64,000 bases of DNA from Ruegeria conchae. GTDB taxonomy: Bacteria; Pseudomonadota; Alphaproteobacteria; Rhodobacterales; Rhodobacteraceae. Position 1 is the stretch's first letter, and every line of letters begins with the position of its first letter. The notes beneath the pieces are model-generated. The model had not been told where the DNA came from. It ran no database searches and worked only from the letters and a program-made list of their open reading frames with translations. The DNA lies in contig NZ_AEYW01000006.1 in assembly GCF_000192475.1 (NCBI RefSeq), positions 558,001 through 622,000 of the forward strand. Direction: 5' to 3'. Position numbers and translations under genes: made by a program. This document shows, piece by piece, positions 8,001 through 17,916 of this stretch.

Positions 8001-9035
8001 ATGAAAGAAACCGATAGTACATTAGATATCAACGCAGTTGAAACCTATCTTAACTCACATCTTGATGGGTTTCACGGCCCATTGAAGGCGACAAAGTTCA
8101 CCGTAGGTCAATCCAACCCGACATATTTGCTCAGCACACCGAATGAGGCTTATGTTTTAAGGCGCAAGCCGCCCGGAGTATTGCTGAAATCAGCCCATGC
8201 AGTGGATCGCGAGTTTCGCGTCATGAGCGCGCTTGCTGGCAGCAATGTGCCTGTGCCGAAAGTTCACCTGCTATGCGAAGATGACCGGGTGATAGGGTCG
8301 GCTTTTTACGTAATGGAATATCTGCAAGGGCGTACGTTTGTAGATCCGGTCATGAAGGGTGAAGACAACACCACGCGCACGGGCGTGATTGATGAAATGA
8401 ACCGCGTTCTGGCTGAGTTACACATGGTCGATATCGATGCAGTTGGTCTTTCGGACTACGGGCCACCTGGCAACTATTTCGAACGGCAAATTGCCCGCTG
8501 GACCAAGCAATATCGTGCTTCTGAGACCGAAACTATCCCAGACATGAACCATTTGATTGCCGCTCTCGAGCATCAAGTTCCAGAGGATGACAACCAAAGG
8601 ACGTTGGTGCACGGGGATTATCGCATCGACAATCTGATGTTTGAAACGAATGGCACTGGCTGCATCGGGGTTCTGGATTGGGAATTGTCGACCATCGGCC
8701 ACCCATATGCGGATCTCGCGGCAGTTATCATGCAATGGCAGCTGCCCCCGGGAAAAGAGGGGCGCGGATTGGCGGGCGTAGACCGAGAAAACCTTGGCTT
8801 ACCAACAGATCGCGCCTTTGTCGCAAACTATTGCGCACGTCGCGGCATTCCAGCGATCGAGAACTTTGGGTTTTACCTAGCTTTCAATTTCTTTCGAATG
8901 GCTGGAATTCTGCAAGGTGTTTACAAGCGCGCACTTGACGGAAATGCATCTGATCCGAAGCGGGCACAGGCATTTGGTGCCTATGTCCCAATCTTTGCCC
9001 AACATGGCTTGTCTGCTTTACGCAGCGAGGCGTAA
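8001..9035 (+). CDS. Phosphotransferase of the APH/choline-kinase fold (ACAD10/11 type)
   Basis: A 344-residue kinase-like protein. The nucleotide-binding lobe has GQSNPTYLL near residue 36 and YVLRRKPPG near 51. The catalytic loop is VHGDYRIDNLMF (near 206) and the metal Asp follows in VLDWELSTIGHPYADLA. This is the family fused to acyl-CoA dehydrogenases in ACAD10/11, where it is thought to phosphorylate hydroxyacyl-CoA. In bacteria it often stands beside SDR and thioesterase genes, as here. It starts 27 nt after the SDR stop. Confidence 0.8.
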   Translation: MKETDSTLDINAVETYLNSHLDGFHGPLKATKFTVGQSNPTYLLSTPNEAYVLRRKPPGVLLKSAHAVDREFRVMSALAGSNVPVPKVHLLCEDDRVIGSAFYVMEYLQGRTFVDPVMKGEDNTTRTGVIDEMNRVLAELHMVDIDAVGLSDYGPPGNYFERQIARWTKQYRASETETIPDMNHLIAALEHQVPEDDNQRTLVHGDYRIDNLMFETNGTGCIGVLDWELSTIGHPYADLAAVIMQWQLPPGKEGRGLAGVDRENLGLPTDRAFVANYCARRGIPAIENFGFYLAFNFFRMAGILQGVYKRALDGNASDPKRAQAFGAYVPIFAQHGLSALRSEA

Positions 9036-9062
9036 GCGGTTTGACCCAAACGGAGTTGCCTC

Positions 9063-10280
9063 ATGGGATTTGATCCGACCTCACTGGCCAATATTCGCAA
9101 ATGGATGAACAGGTATGTGGACCAGCGCAAATATGCGGGTAGCGCGCTTCTAATCCACCAGCACGGGAAAGAGGCGTTCTTTCATACTTGTGGGCGGCGT
9201 TGCATCGAGAACGACCTTCCCTTCCAACGTGATAGTTTGGTTCGGATATATTCGATGACAAAACCGGTGACCTCAGTTGCCCTCATGACCCTGGTTGAAC
9301 AGGGATTGTTTCATCTCGACGCTCCAGTTTCCGAGTTTCTGCCTGAATTTACGTCCACTAGGGCGCTGATTCCGGACGCAACTAGCCTTGATCAGACTGA
9401 GGATGCGCCGTCACAAAGCCTGCATCAGCTTTTAACCCATACCAGCGGGATGAGTTACCCGTTCAATCCCGGCCTGCTGCCCAAGGCCATGGACGAACTT
9501 GATCTGATCTTTTCCCCACAACAGGGCCCACTGTCAGAAAGGGTAAAGCTGTTGGCGCAACTCCCACTGGCCTTTCAACCTGGTGCGCGCTGGGAATACT
9601 CGGTCGGGATAGATGTAATTGGACGCGTGATCGAAGTGGTATCAGGCAAATCGCTCGACGTATTTCTGACGGAACAACTCTTCGAGCCTTTGGGTATGAA
9701 TGAAACCGCGTTCTCAGTGCCTAATGGGGCAGGGGACAGGTTTGCCTCACTCTACACCCCATTGGAAGGTGACGCGATGGCGCTGAACGCCGCAAAATCA
9801 GGCGGCGAAACACTCCGATTGGTGGATAATTCCGGGCAATCTCCATTCGAGGCGGCGACTACTTTTTCCGGAGGCGGCGGGCTGATCAGTACGATCGACG
9901 ACTTCAGTAAATTCGCCGAAATGTTGCGGAGCAAAGGAACAGGAAATGGCGCCAGAATCCTGGGGCCAAAGACGATGGAGTTTATGTTTCGCAATCACTT
10001 ACCAGGCGACATTGCATCAATGGGGCCGCAAAGCTTCGCGGAACAACCCATGGACGGGACAGGTTTCGGTATCGGAGGAGCGGTGGTTCTAAACCCGGCA
10101 CTTGCCAAATGCCCTGGTTCGGTTGGTGACTTCGGCTGGGGTGGTATGGCATCGACGTATTTCTGGTTCGATCCAGTCAATGATCTGACGACCGTATTCT
10201 TCACTCAGCTTTCGCCGTCCAGCTCCTATCCATCGCGCGCCGAATTGAAGGCGCTTGTGCATGCAGCACTCGTTGAATGA
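9063..10280 (+). CDS. Serine hydrolase, beta-lactamase/esterase family VIII fold
   Basis: A 405-residue protein with the class C beta-lactamase fold. Ser64-x-x-Lys67 (SMTK) is the nucleophile motif, and YSVGIDVIG near 180 supplies the Tyr. LLTHTSGM near 128 is typical of esterase VIII and EstB-like proteins. No signal peptide is evident, so it probably acts in the cytoplasm, which argues for esterase or lactonase activity rather than antibiotic resistance. Position 27 nt after the phosphotransferase and 48 nt before tesB makes an operon likely. Confidence 0.8.
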   Translation: MGFDPTSLANIRKWMNRYVDQRKYAGSALLIHQHGKEAFFHTCGRRCIENDLPFQRDSLVRIYSMTKPVTSVALMTLVEQGLFHLDAPVSEFLPEFTSTRALIPDATSLDQTEDAPSQSLHQLLTHTSGMSYPFNPGLLPKAMDELDLIFSPQQGPLSERVKLLAQLPLAFQPGARWEYSVGIDVIGRVIEVVSGKSLDVFLTEQLFEPLGMNETAFSVPNGAGDRFASLYTPLEGDAMALNAAKSGGETLRLVDNSGQSPFEAATTFSGGGGLISTIDDFSKFAEMLRSKGTGNGARILGPKTMEFMFRNHLPGDIASMGPQSFAEQPMDGTGFGIGGAVVLNPALAKCPGSVGDFGWGGMASTYFWFDPVNDLTTVFFTQLSPSSSYPSRAELKALVHAALVE

Positions 10281-10328
10281 TCGGTTGTCGAATGATACCG
10301 GAAAAGTCTGGATGCAGGAGACCCCAAG

Positions 10329-11195
10329 ATGACCGAAGCCGAACGTGTACTGCTTGATCTGCTGAATATCGAGAGGCTCGAAGTCGATCTATTCCGCGGC
10401 ACCGGCTCAGGCGGTGAAACGCCAACGCGCATCTTTGGCGGTCAAGTGATTGCACAGGCGCTTGCGGCAGCCTACCGGACGGTTGAAGATCGCCTGTGTC
10501 ATTCGCTACATGCTTATTTCATCCGCCCCGGCGATCCGTCCATTCCCGTTATATATCAAGTGGATCGCGCACGAGACGGAGGTTCATTTACGACCCGTCG
10601 CGTGGTTGCGATCCAGCATGGCAAACAGATCCTGAACATGTCCGCCTCATTCCACAAACAGGATGATGGGTGGGATCATCAGCATCCGATTCCCAATGTT
10701 GATGGTCCAGAACTCTATCCATCGCGTGACGATCTGCGGCAAAAGTATCTTGGCCGTGTGCCGGACAAGCTGAAGTCAGAGTTTCTGCGTGAGCGTCCCA
10801 TCGAAGTGCGCGAAGTTGATCCTCTGGACCTGTTCACGCCCTCAAAGGCAGATGATAAGAACTATCTCTGGTTTCGCATGGGTGCGGCGAATGATGCGGA
10901 CACGATTACGCAACATCTTCTCTTGGCCTATGCCTCGGATATGGGGCTGCTCACTTCCGGGATGAGGCCCCATGGGCTGAGTTGGTTTACTGGCGAAATC
11001 GATGGTGCCAGTCTGGACCATGCCATTTGGTTTCATGCACCCGTCATGTTTCAGAACTGGCATCTTTATTCCATGGAATCACCATGGACGGGGCAGGGGC
11101 GTAGCTTCAATCGCGGATCAATCTTTTCTCAGGATGGAAAGCTGGTTGCGTCAGTCGCGCAGGAAGGCCTGCTAAGGCGGCGTCGGTTACGTTAG
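10329..11195 (+). CDS. tesB: Acyl-CoA thioesterase II
   Basis: TesB hydrolyses medium and long acyl-CoA to free acid and CoA. The protein (288 residues, usual length) has two hotdog halves: FGGQVIAQALAAAYRTV with HSLHAYFIRPGDPS in the first, and LLAYASDMGLL, SLDHAIWFHAPV and GRSFNRGSIFSQDGKLVASV in the second. It ends LLRRRRLR. The GGAG before the ATG is well placed. Its 3' end overlaps the convergent SDR by 4 nt, leaving no room for a terminator. Confidence 0.92.
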   Translation: MTEAERVLLDLLNIERLEVDLFRGTGSGGETPTRIFGGQVIAQALAAAYRTVEDRLCHSLHAYFIRPGDPSIPVIYQVDRARDGGSFTTRRVVAIQHGKQILNMSASFHKQDDGWDHQHPIPNVDGPELYPSRDDLRQKYLGRVPDKLKSEFLRERPIEVREVDPLDLFTPSKADDKNYLWFRMGAANDADTITQHLLLAYASDMGLLTSGMRPHGLSWFTGEIDGASLDHAIWFHAPVMFQNWHLYSMESPWTGQGRSFNRGSIFSQDGKLVASVAQEGLLRRRRLR

Positions 11196-11962
11196 ATATC
11201 ACCGATAAAGCGTTGATTAATCTTATTCATATTACTTAACCAGCCATCATAGTCTTCGATCTTCATGCGCATGTAATCAAAGACTTGCGGATGCGGAAGA
11301 ACCAGAAAACGCTCGTCGGAAATTGCCTCGATACAGGATTGTGCAACCTCAGCAGGCTCAATTATTCCGTCGAACGCGGCAACAGAATCCTCGTATCCAC
11401 GCATCATCTCTGTCCGCACAGCTTGCGGACACAAAACAGAAACTCGGATGCCACGGTCGCGATATGTCAGAGCGATCCACTCAGCAAATCCTACGGCCGC
11501 GTGCTTGGTAACTCCATACGGCGCAGCGCCGGGTATGTTGAGCAGTCCAGCGGCAGATGCAGTAAACATCATGTAACCGCCACCACGCGCGACCATCCTT
11601 GGGATCAGATGCCGAGCAGCCCGGACATGCGACATTACGTTGATTTGCCAGATGCGGTCCCAATCCGTGTCAGGTACGTCAAGCCCACCGAACGTTAGAA
11701 TGCCAGCGTTGGCACAGAACAAATCAATCGGAGCAATGGTATCCTCGACCACGTCGATCAGCTCTCGAATATCGCTTTCTTTGGAAACATCACATCTGAT
11801 TGCATCGCCACCGATTTTCTTGGCCACAACCTGCGCGCCAGTAAGATCGAAATCCGCACAGACCACATGTGCGCCTTCCTTTGAAAACCGTTCTCCAAGA
11901 CCTTTGCCGATGCCACTTGCTGCACCGGTGATGACAACGGTTTTTCCATTCAGATCCATCAC
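11192..11962 (-). CDS. Short-chain dehydrogenase/reductase (SDR)
   Basis: A 256-residue SDR: TGAASGIG at residues 12-19, CANAG near 87, the YGVTK catalytic pair near 156 (the position before Tyr is Pro-Gly-Ala-Ala-Pro), and VCADFD after beta-2, which favours NAD(H). The C-terminal 20 residues (WLSNMNKINQRFIGDI) extend past the usual core. The start may be Met2. It is convergent with tesB, and the 130-nt gap to gcdH suggests separate transcription. Substrate unknown, probably a 3-hydroxyacyl or alcohol intermediate. Confidence 0.8.
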   Translation of the reverse strand: MMDLNGKTVVITGAASGIGKGLGERFSKEGAHVVCADFDLTGAQVVAKKIGGDAIRCDVSKESDIRELIDVVEDTIAPIDLFCANAGILTFGGLDVPDTDWDRIWQINVMSHVRAARHLIPRMVARGGGYMMFTASAAGLLNIPGAAPYGVTKHAAVGFAEWIALTYRDRGIRVSVLCPQAVRTEMMRGYEDSVAAFDGIIEPAEVAQSCIEAISDERFLVLPHPQVFDYMRMKIEDYDGWLSNMNKINQRFIGDI

Positions 11963-12092
11963 GATATCCGTGTTCTACATTTCAAACACAGCGTAACATC
12001 TTGGGAAACCACAGCCAATGCGGATTAGCCAGCAATGGTTTACCCATCCTATTATTTACATAATACCGATTATACAATTAATCGACAAAGCT

Positions 12093-13322
12093 TCAGTAAA
12101 ACGCCTGCAGACCTGTTTGCGCCCGCCCCAGGATCAATGCATGGACGTCATGTGTCCCCTCATAGGTATTGACGGTCTCTAGATTGATCATGTGGCGCAC
12201 GACTTGGAATTCGAGCGATATCCCATTGCCGCCGTGCATATCACGCGCCATTCGAGCTATGTCCAACGCCTTACCGCAATTGTTGCGTTTGATGATCGAG
12301 ATCATCTCAGGTGCAGCCTCGGCCTGATCCATCAAACGTCCGACACGCAAGCTTGCCTGCAAGCCGAGTGAGATTTCGGTTTGCATCTCTGCTAGTTTGC
12401 GCTGAAACAGTTGGGTCTGTGCCAAAGGGCGATTGAACTGCTTGCGATCTAATCCGTATTGGCGAGCTGCGTGCCAACAACATTCCGCCGCACCCATCGC
12501 ACCCCAACTGATACCAAAGCGTGCGCGGTTCAAGCAGCCGAACGGGCCCTTTAGGCCTTGAACATGAGGCAGCAAGGCACCCTCGTCCACTTCAACACTA
12601 TCCATGACGATTTCACCGGTGATCGAGGTTCGCAGACTCAACTTATTTTCGATCTTCGGAGCGCTCAATCCCTTGGCACCTTTGTCCAATACAAATCCGC
12701 GGATCTTACCGTCATGCGCATCGGATTTGGCCCAGACCACAAAAACGTCGGCAATCGGCGCGTTTGAGATCCACATCTTACTGCCGGTCAAGCGATAGCC
12801 ACCATCAATCTTCTCGGCGCGGGTTTTCATTGCCGCCGGATCAGAACCCGCATCCGGTTCCGTCAGGCCAAAGCAGCCGATCCATTCTCCGCTGGCCAGT
12901 TTCGGCAGGTATTTGCGCCGCTGTTCCTCGCTGCCATATGCATAGATTGGATACATTACCAACGAGCTTTGCACCGACATCATCGAACGATAGCCAGAAT
13001 CCACACGTTCGACTTCGCGCGCTACCAGGCCATAAGTGACATAACCGGCACCAATTCCACCGTATTCCTCAGGGATTGTTGTGCCGAGCAGACCCATTTC
13101 CCCCATCTCACGAAAGATTTCCGGGTCCGTTTCTTCGTTTTGGAAAGCCTGAGTAACGCGCGGCTGCAGTTTTTCTTGAGCATAAGCGCGAGCGCTGTCG
13201 GCGATCAGGCGTTCATCCTCTTCCAACTGGTCAGACAGGCGGAATGGATCATCCCAGTTGAAACTGCCAAGTTCGGGCGCATCCTTCGCGCGCAGGACCG
13301 GTTTTGTATCTGGAGCATTCAT
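12093..13322 (-). CDS. gcdH: Glutaryl-CoA dehydrogenase
   Basis: GcdH oxidises and decarboxylates glutaryl-CoA to crotonyl-CoA in lysine, tryptophan and glutarate breakdown, passing electrons to ETF. The 409-residue flavoprotein has [12 protein letters not shown] for FAD and substrate binding, the MDSVEVDEG segment, and the catalytic Glu in [16 protein letters not shown] near the C terminus. The family-typical opening FNWDDPF is present at residues 20-26. A LysR regulator is divergent, 97 nt away, the usual arrangement for this gene. Confidence 0.92.
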   Translation of the reverse strand: MNAPDTKPVLRAKDAPELGSFNWDDPFRLSDQLEEDERLIADSARAYAQEKLQPRVTQAFQNEETDPEIFREMGEMGLLGTTIPEEYGGIGAGYVTYGLVAREVERVDSGYRSMMSVQSSLVMYPIYAYGSEEQRRKYLPKLASGEWIGCFGLTEPDAGSDPAAMKTRAEKIDGGYRLTGSKMWISNAPIADVFVVWAKSDAHDGKIRGFVLDKGAKGLSAPKIENKLSLRTSITGEIVMDSVEVDEGALLPHVQGLKGPFGCLNRARFGISWGAMGAAECCWHAARQYGLDRKQFNRPLAQTQLFQRKLAEMQTEISLGLQASLRVGRLMDQAEAAPEMISIIKRNNCGKALDIARMARDMHGGNGISLEFQVVRHMINLETVNTYEGTHDVHALILGRAQTGLQAFY

Positions 13323-13419
13323 TTTGTTTCTCCGGCAGGAATGGTTTGTACAATCATAACCTGAGCTATTGTCAAAAAACAGCGAGACATTTGCATGGTT
13401 TCATGATCAAAACGCATAG

Positions 13420-14331
13420 ATGAGACCGAACCGCCCTACTCTACCGCCCATTTCTGCACTGCGCGCGCTTGAAGCTTTGGATCGACTTGGGTCAGCCTCG
13501 GCAGTCGCTGATGAAATGGCTCTGACGCAAAGCGCTGTCAGCCGACAACTTCAGACACTTGAGGCGCATTTGGGCGCCGAGTTGGTTAGTCGTGATCGAA
13601 AGCGGCTATCACTCACAAAGGCGGGGCAAGACTATGTTCGGGAAATTCGGCCAGCCTTGTCGCAGATCGCACAGGCTGCATTGAAATTGCATGTTGCTCC
13701 GGCCGGTGGAACACTAAACCTTGCGATCCTGCCAACGTTCGGAATGCGTTGGTTGGTGCCGCGTCTTCCCGACTTTGCGCGGCTCTATCCTGATATTACA
13801 ATCAACATGACCACGCGACTGAGACCATTCAGCTTTGCATCCGAACCTTTTGATGCAGCATTACATTTTGGGGAACCGGATTGGCCTGGAACTGATCGCT
13901 TGTTGTTGAGTATGGAGCGTGTTCTACCTGTTTGCGCGCCCGGTCTCTTACCGCAAGGCGCGCCAACCTCACCTCGAGACTTACTCAAACTGCCTTTGCT
14001 GCACATCCAGACCCGACCCCGTGCATGGCAAGACTGGTTTCGCCAAATGGGGATCGAACATCAGCACCCTCTGCCCGGCACGGTCCACGATCAGTTCAAC
14101 ACGATCAATCAAGCTGCGTTGCATGGATTGGGTGTGGCGCTATTGCCGAATTATCTGGTCGAACAGGACCTGGCGACCGGCAAACTGATTGCGGCTTTCC
14201 CAAACGCAATTGAGGCTATGGGTGCCTATTATCTGGTTTGGCCGCGCGAAAAGTCCGACGACGACGCCCTGCGGCAGTTCAGACATTGGTTGGCATCTCA
14301 GGCACAAACCGAAGAAGCGCTACCGCGTTAG
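13420..14331 (+). CDS. LysR-family regulator, likely of gcdH
   Basis: A 303-residue LysR protein. The winged helix-turn-helix is at 9-67 (ALEALDRLGSASAVADEMALTQSAVSRQLQTLE), followed by a co-inducer domain with NLAILPTFGMRWLVPRLPDF and GLGVALLPNYLVEQDL. Divergence from gcdH suggests it is the GcdR-type activator responding to glutarate or glutaryl-CoA; this is inference from position. Its stop overlaps the convergent phoB stop by 4 nt. Confidence 0.85.
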   Translation: MRPNRPTLPPISALRALEALDRLGSASAVADEMALTQSAVSRQLQTLEAHLGAELVSRDRKRLSLTKAGQDYVREIRPALSQIAQAALKLHVAPAGGTLNLAILPTFGMRWLVPRLPDFARLYPDITINMTTRLRPFSFASEPFDAALHFGEPDWPGTDRLLLSMERVLPVCAPGLLPQGAPTSPRDLLKLPLLHIQTRPRAWQDWFRQMGIEHQHPLPGTVHDQFNTINQAALHGLGVALLPNYLVEQDLATGKLIAAFPNAIEAMGAYYLVWPREKSDDDALRQFRHWLASQAQTEEALPR

Positions 14332-15017
14332 CCCAACGCGTACCCTGCCCCACGAACCGTACGCACCGGATCTTCACCGCCGTGCTGTGTCAATGCTTTG
14401 CGCAAACGTCCGATATGGACATCAACGGTGCGCGTATCGACATAGATATCGCGCCCCCAAACACGGTCGAGCAATTGCTCGCGGCTCCAGACACGGCCGG
14501 GTTTTTCCATGAATGTGCTCAGCAGCCGGAATTCGGTTGGTCCCAATTTCAAAGGCTTATCGTCTCGGCTGACCTTGTGGGTCTCGGAATCCAGAATGAT
14601 ATCATCGAACTCCAGTCGGATACCTACAGTCGCTGGCCTCACTCGCCGCAGTTGCGTCCGGACACGCGCCATTAGTTCCACGATCGAGTACGGTTTGACC
14701 ACATAATCATCCGCGCCCGTCTCAAGGCCGCGCACCTTGTCGACCTCCTCGGACCGGGCTGACAGCATGATGATCGGGATCGAGCGCGTGTCAGACCGCG
14801 ATTTCAATCGACGGCAGACCTCGATACCACTGAGATTGGGCATCATCCAATCGAGAACGATTATGTCAGGGCGATCTTCTTCGACCAGCAGTAAAGCTTC
14901 TTCCCCATTGGCAGCGCGTGATACGCGAAACCCTTCGGCGTCCAGATTGTAGGCCAGCACCTCTCGCTGAGCCAGCTCATCCTCAACCACCAGTACCGTC
15001 GGTTGATCAGCGGACAT
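14328..15017 (-). CDS. phoB: Phosphate regulon response regulator PhoB
   Basis: PhoB binds Pho boxes when phosphorylated by PhoR under phosphate limitation. The 229-residue protein has the receiver domain with Asp56 (VLDWMMPNLSG), Thr/Lys switch residues (MLSAR, then KPYS), and the OmpR-type winged helix C-terminal domain (LKLGPTEFRLLSTFMEKPGRV, then RTVDVHIGRLRKAL). It is the last gene of the phoR-pst-phoU-phoB run, 12 nt after phoU. The triple Pho box at 20606-20634 is a likely target. Confidence 0.95.
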   Translation of the reverse strand: MSADQPTVLVVEDELAQREVLAYNLDAEGFRVSRAANGEEALLLVEEDRPDIIVLDWMMPNLSGIEVCRRLKSRSDTRSIPIIMLSARSEEVDKVRGLETGADDYVVKPYSIVELMARVRTQLRRVRPATVGIRLEFDDIILDSETHKVSRDDKPLKLGPTEFRLLSTFMEKPGRVWSREQLLDRVWGRDIYVDTRTVDVHIGRLRKALTQHGGEDPVRTVRGAGYALG

Positions 15018-15029
15018 GTCGAAAGTCTC

Positions 15030-15731
15030 CTAGATCGTTTGCGACGTGTTATCAGCTTTGGGCCGGGCCTCGCTGGGTCGCTCACCCGTAACGAGATAGA
15101 CAACCTGCTCGGCGATCGCTGTCACGTGGTCGCCCATCCGTTCGATGTTCTTTGCGATGAAATGCAGGTGCATGCAGGATGATATGTTGCGCGGGTCCTC
15201 GGCCATGAAGGTCAGAAACTCGCGGAACAAGCCGTTATACATTTGGTCTACTTCCTGATCGCGTTCGATTACGTCGGTGGCCAATTCTGCGTCTCGCTGG
15301 ATGTAAGCATCCAGCGCATCGCGCAGCATCAGTTCAACTTCGCGCGCCATGCGACGCAGCGCAGCGGCGCTGCCGTTGATCTCGCCCGCGTTGACCAGAA
15401 CGGTGGTTCGCTTAGCGATGTTCTTGGAGTAATCGCCGATCCGCTCGAGGTTGGCTGAAACCTTGAGCACCGACAGAACCAATCGTAGATCACCTGCCGT
15501 AGGGGCACGCAACGCAATCAGCCGTGCGGTTTCTTCGTTGATCAATTCTTCCAGCGCATCGATGGCCTTATCGCCCTGCCGCACTTCCTGCGCCAATTCC
15601 TCGTCGCGGGTTTCCAGCGAACGGGCGGCGCCCATGATGGCGGCTTCGACCAAGCCACCCATCTTCATAATATGGGCTTGAATGGCCTCGAGATCCCGGT
15701 CGAACGCGGATGCAATATGTTGTTCTGTCAT
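15030..15731 (-). CDS. phoU: Phosphate signalling protein PhoU
   Basis: PhoU links the state of the PstSCAB transporter to PhoR and keeps the regulon off in high phosphate. The protein (233 residues) starts MTEQHIASAFDRDLEAIQAH and is two three-helix bundles, each with the E/D-x-x-x-D metal motifs (for example VIERDQEVDQMYNGLFREFL, and HFIAKNIERMGDHVTAIAEQ). The ATG at 15731 is the natural start; the frame remains open upstream into pstB but without a ribosome site. The gap to pstB is 16 nt. Confidence 0.95.
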   Translation of the reverse strand: MTEQHIASAFDRDLEAIQAHIMKMGGLVEAAIMGAARSLETRDEELAQEVRQGDKAIDALEELINEETARLIALRAPTAGDLRLVLSVLKVSANLERIGDYSKNIAKRTTVLVNAGEINGSAAALRRMAREVELMLRDALDAYIQRDAELATDVIERDQEVDQMYNGLFREFLTFMAEDPRNISSCMHLHFIAKNIERMGDHVTAIAEQVVYLVTGERPSEARPKADNTSQTI

Positions 15732-15747
15732 GTCTGAATACCTGTTC

Positions 15748-16548
<801 letters not shown>

Positions 16549-16557
16549 AGCCCCCTC

Positions 16558-17916
16558 TTACCAGCGGCGTTCAAAGCGGCGGCGCAAGATGACCGCAATG
16601 GTGTTCATTGTCACGAGGAAGATCAACAGAATGATGATGCCCCCCCATGCGCGTTCGTAGAAGGCCGGGTCGGCGCGTTTGGACCATTCATAGATCTGCG
16701 CAGGCATGGCCGAGTTCGGAGACAGAAACCCCGCGACGATTCCGTCCGGTGGGTTTGAAGCGATAAAGCCTACCATCCCGATCAGCAGCAACGGAGCCGT
16801 TTCCCCCAGCGCTTGCGCCAGGCCGATGATAGTACCTGTCAGGATGCCCGGTGCTGCCAGTGGCAGGACATGGTGGAACACTGACTGCATTTTCGAGGCC
16901 CCTACCCCAAGCGCCGCATCTCGGATCGAAGGCGGCACAGCTTTCAGCGACGCACGGGTCGAGATGATGATCGTGGGCAGCGTCATCAGCGTTAGCACCA
17001 AGCCGCCCACCAGCGGGGCTGAGGTCGGCAGGTGCATGTAGTTGATGAACACCGCCAGTCCGAGGATACCGAACACGATGGACGGTACGGCTGCGAGGTT
17101 CGAAATGTTCACTTCGATGATATCGGTCAGCCGGTTTTGCGGCGCAAATTCCTCAAGATAGATTGAAGCGGCTACACCAATGGGCAATGCCAGTGCCAGC
17201 ACCACGAACATCATGAACAGTGAGCCGAGCATGGATACACCGATCCCGGCCGCTTCGGGCCGTTGGTCAGAGGCGTCCGAGCCGAAGATGAAATCCGGGT
17301 TGAAAGCTTTGTACAGCACGCCCGAGTCGCGCAGCTGATCCACGACATCCAGTTGTGCGACCGAGATGCTTTTGTCGTTGGCGATAGACTCGCGCGTCAC
17401 GCGACCTTTCATGTAACCATCGACACGGCTGTTGACCAGAAAGCGGAAGCTTACGGTTTTGCCAATCTCATCCGGATTGGCGATGACATAGTTCCTCAGT
17501 TCTGCTTGTGCGGCCTTCGACAGAATCTTACCCATTTCTTTGGGTTTCAGATCTGTTTGAATGCCAAGCTTTTGCACCTCGGATTCCAACGCCGAAGCGA
17601 TCAATGGGGCGTAACCAAAGGTTGAGACCTTTTTGATATCCTCGATATTTCGATTACCCTTTTTGTCCAGCTTGTCTTCCTTCAGCTCGACATTCAGCTC
17701 TAGAAAGCTTTGTTGGAAAGCTCCTGTACCGGCGGTTACGATATTGGTCACTAAAACGATCAACATCAGCAGACCGATACCAATGGCGGCGATGCCATAC
17801 AGTTTGAACCGCCCCTCAGCGGCATTGCGACGTTTAGTGCGTGCGTCCTTATCAAACAGCGAACCTTTGGGTTTCGCAGCAGAAGAAGCGCCAGGGGATT
17901 GGGAAATATCGGTCAT
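16558..17916 (-). CDS. pstA: Phosphate ABC transporter permease PstA with long N-terminal region
   Basis: The inner-membrane permease half. At 452 residues it is about half again as long as the enterobacterial protein. A first membrane helix (about 42-66) is followed by roughly 160 residues outside the membrane (DUF3333-type), then the BPD permease core of helices with ASKMQSVFHHVLPLAAPGILTG near 345. The long form is common in alphaproteobacteria. The start overlaps the pstC stop (ATGA). Confidence 0.92.
   Translation of the reverse strand: MTDISQSPGASSAAKPKGSLFDKDARTKRRNAAEGRFKLYGIAAIGIGLLMLIVLVTNIVTAGTGAFQQSFLELNVELKEDKLDKKGNRNIEDIKKVSTFGYAPLIASALESEVQKLGIQTDLKPKEMGKILSKAAQAELRNYVIANPDEIGKTVSFRFLVNSRVDGYMKGRVTRESIANDKSISVAQLDVVDQLRDSGVLYKAFNPDFIFGSDASDQRPEAAGIGVSMLGSLFMMFVVLALALPIGVAASIYLEEFAPQNRLTDIIEVNISNLAAVPSIVFGILGLAVFINYMHLPTSAPLVGGLVLTLMTLPTIIISTRASLKAVPPSIRDAALGVGASKMQSVFHHVLPLAAPGILTGTIIGLAQALGETAPLLLIGMVGFIASNPPDGIVAGFLSPNSAMPAQIYEWSKRADPAFYERAWGGIIILLIFLVTMNTIAVILRRRFERRW

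Noticed and set aside
9063..10280. Beta-lactamase giving antibiotic resistance
   Set aside because: It has the fold motifs but no signal peptide and stands in a metabolic gene block; esterase or lactonase is more likely.
13323..13419. A defined LysR operator between gcdH and its regulator
   Set aside because: Several weak T-N11-A matches can be drawn, none clearly palindromic enough to report.
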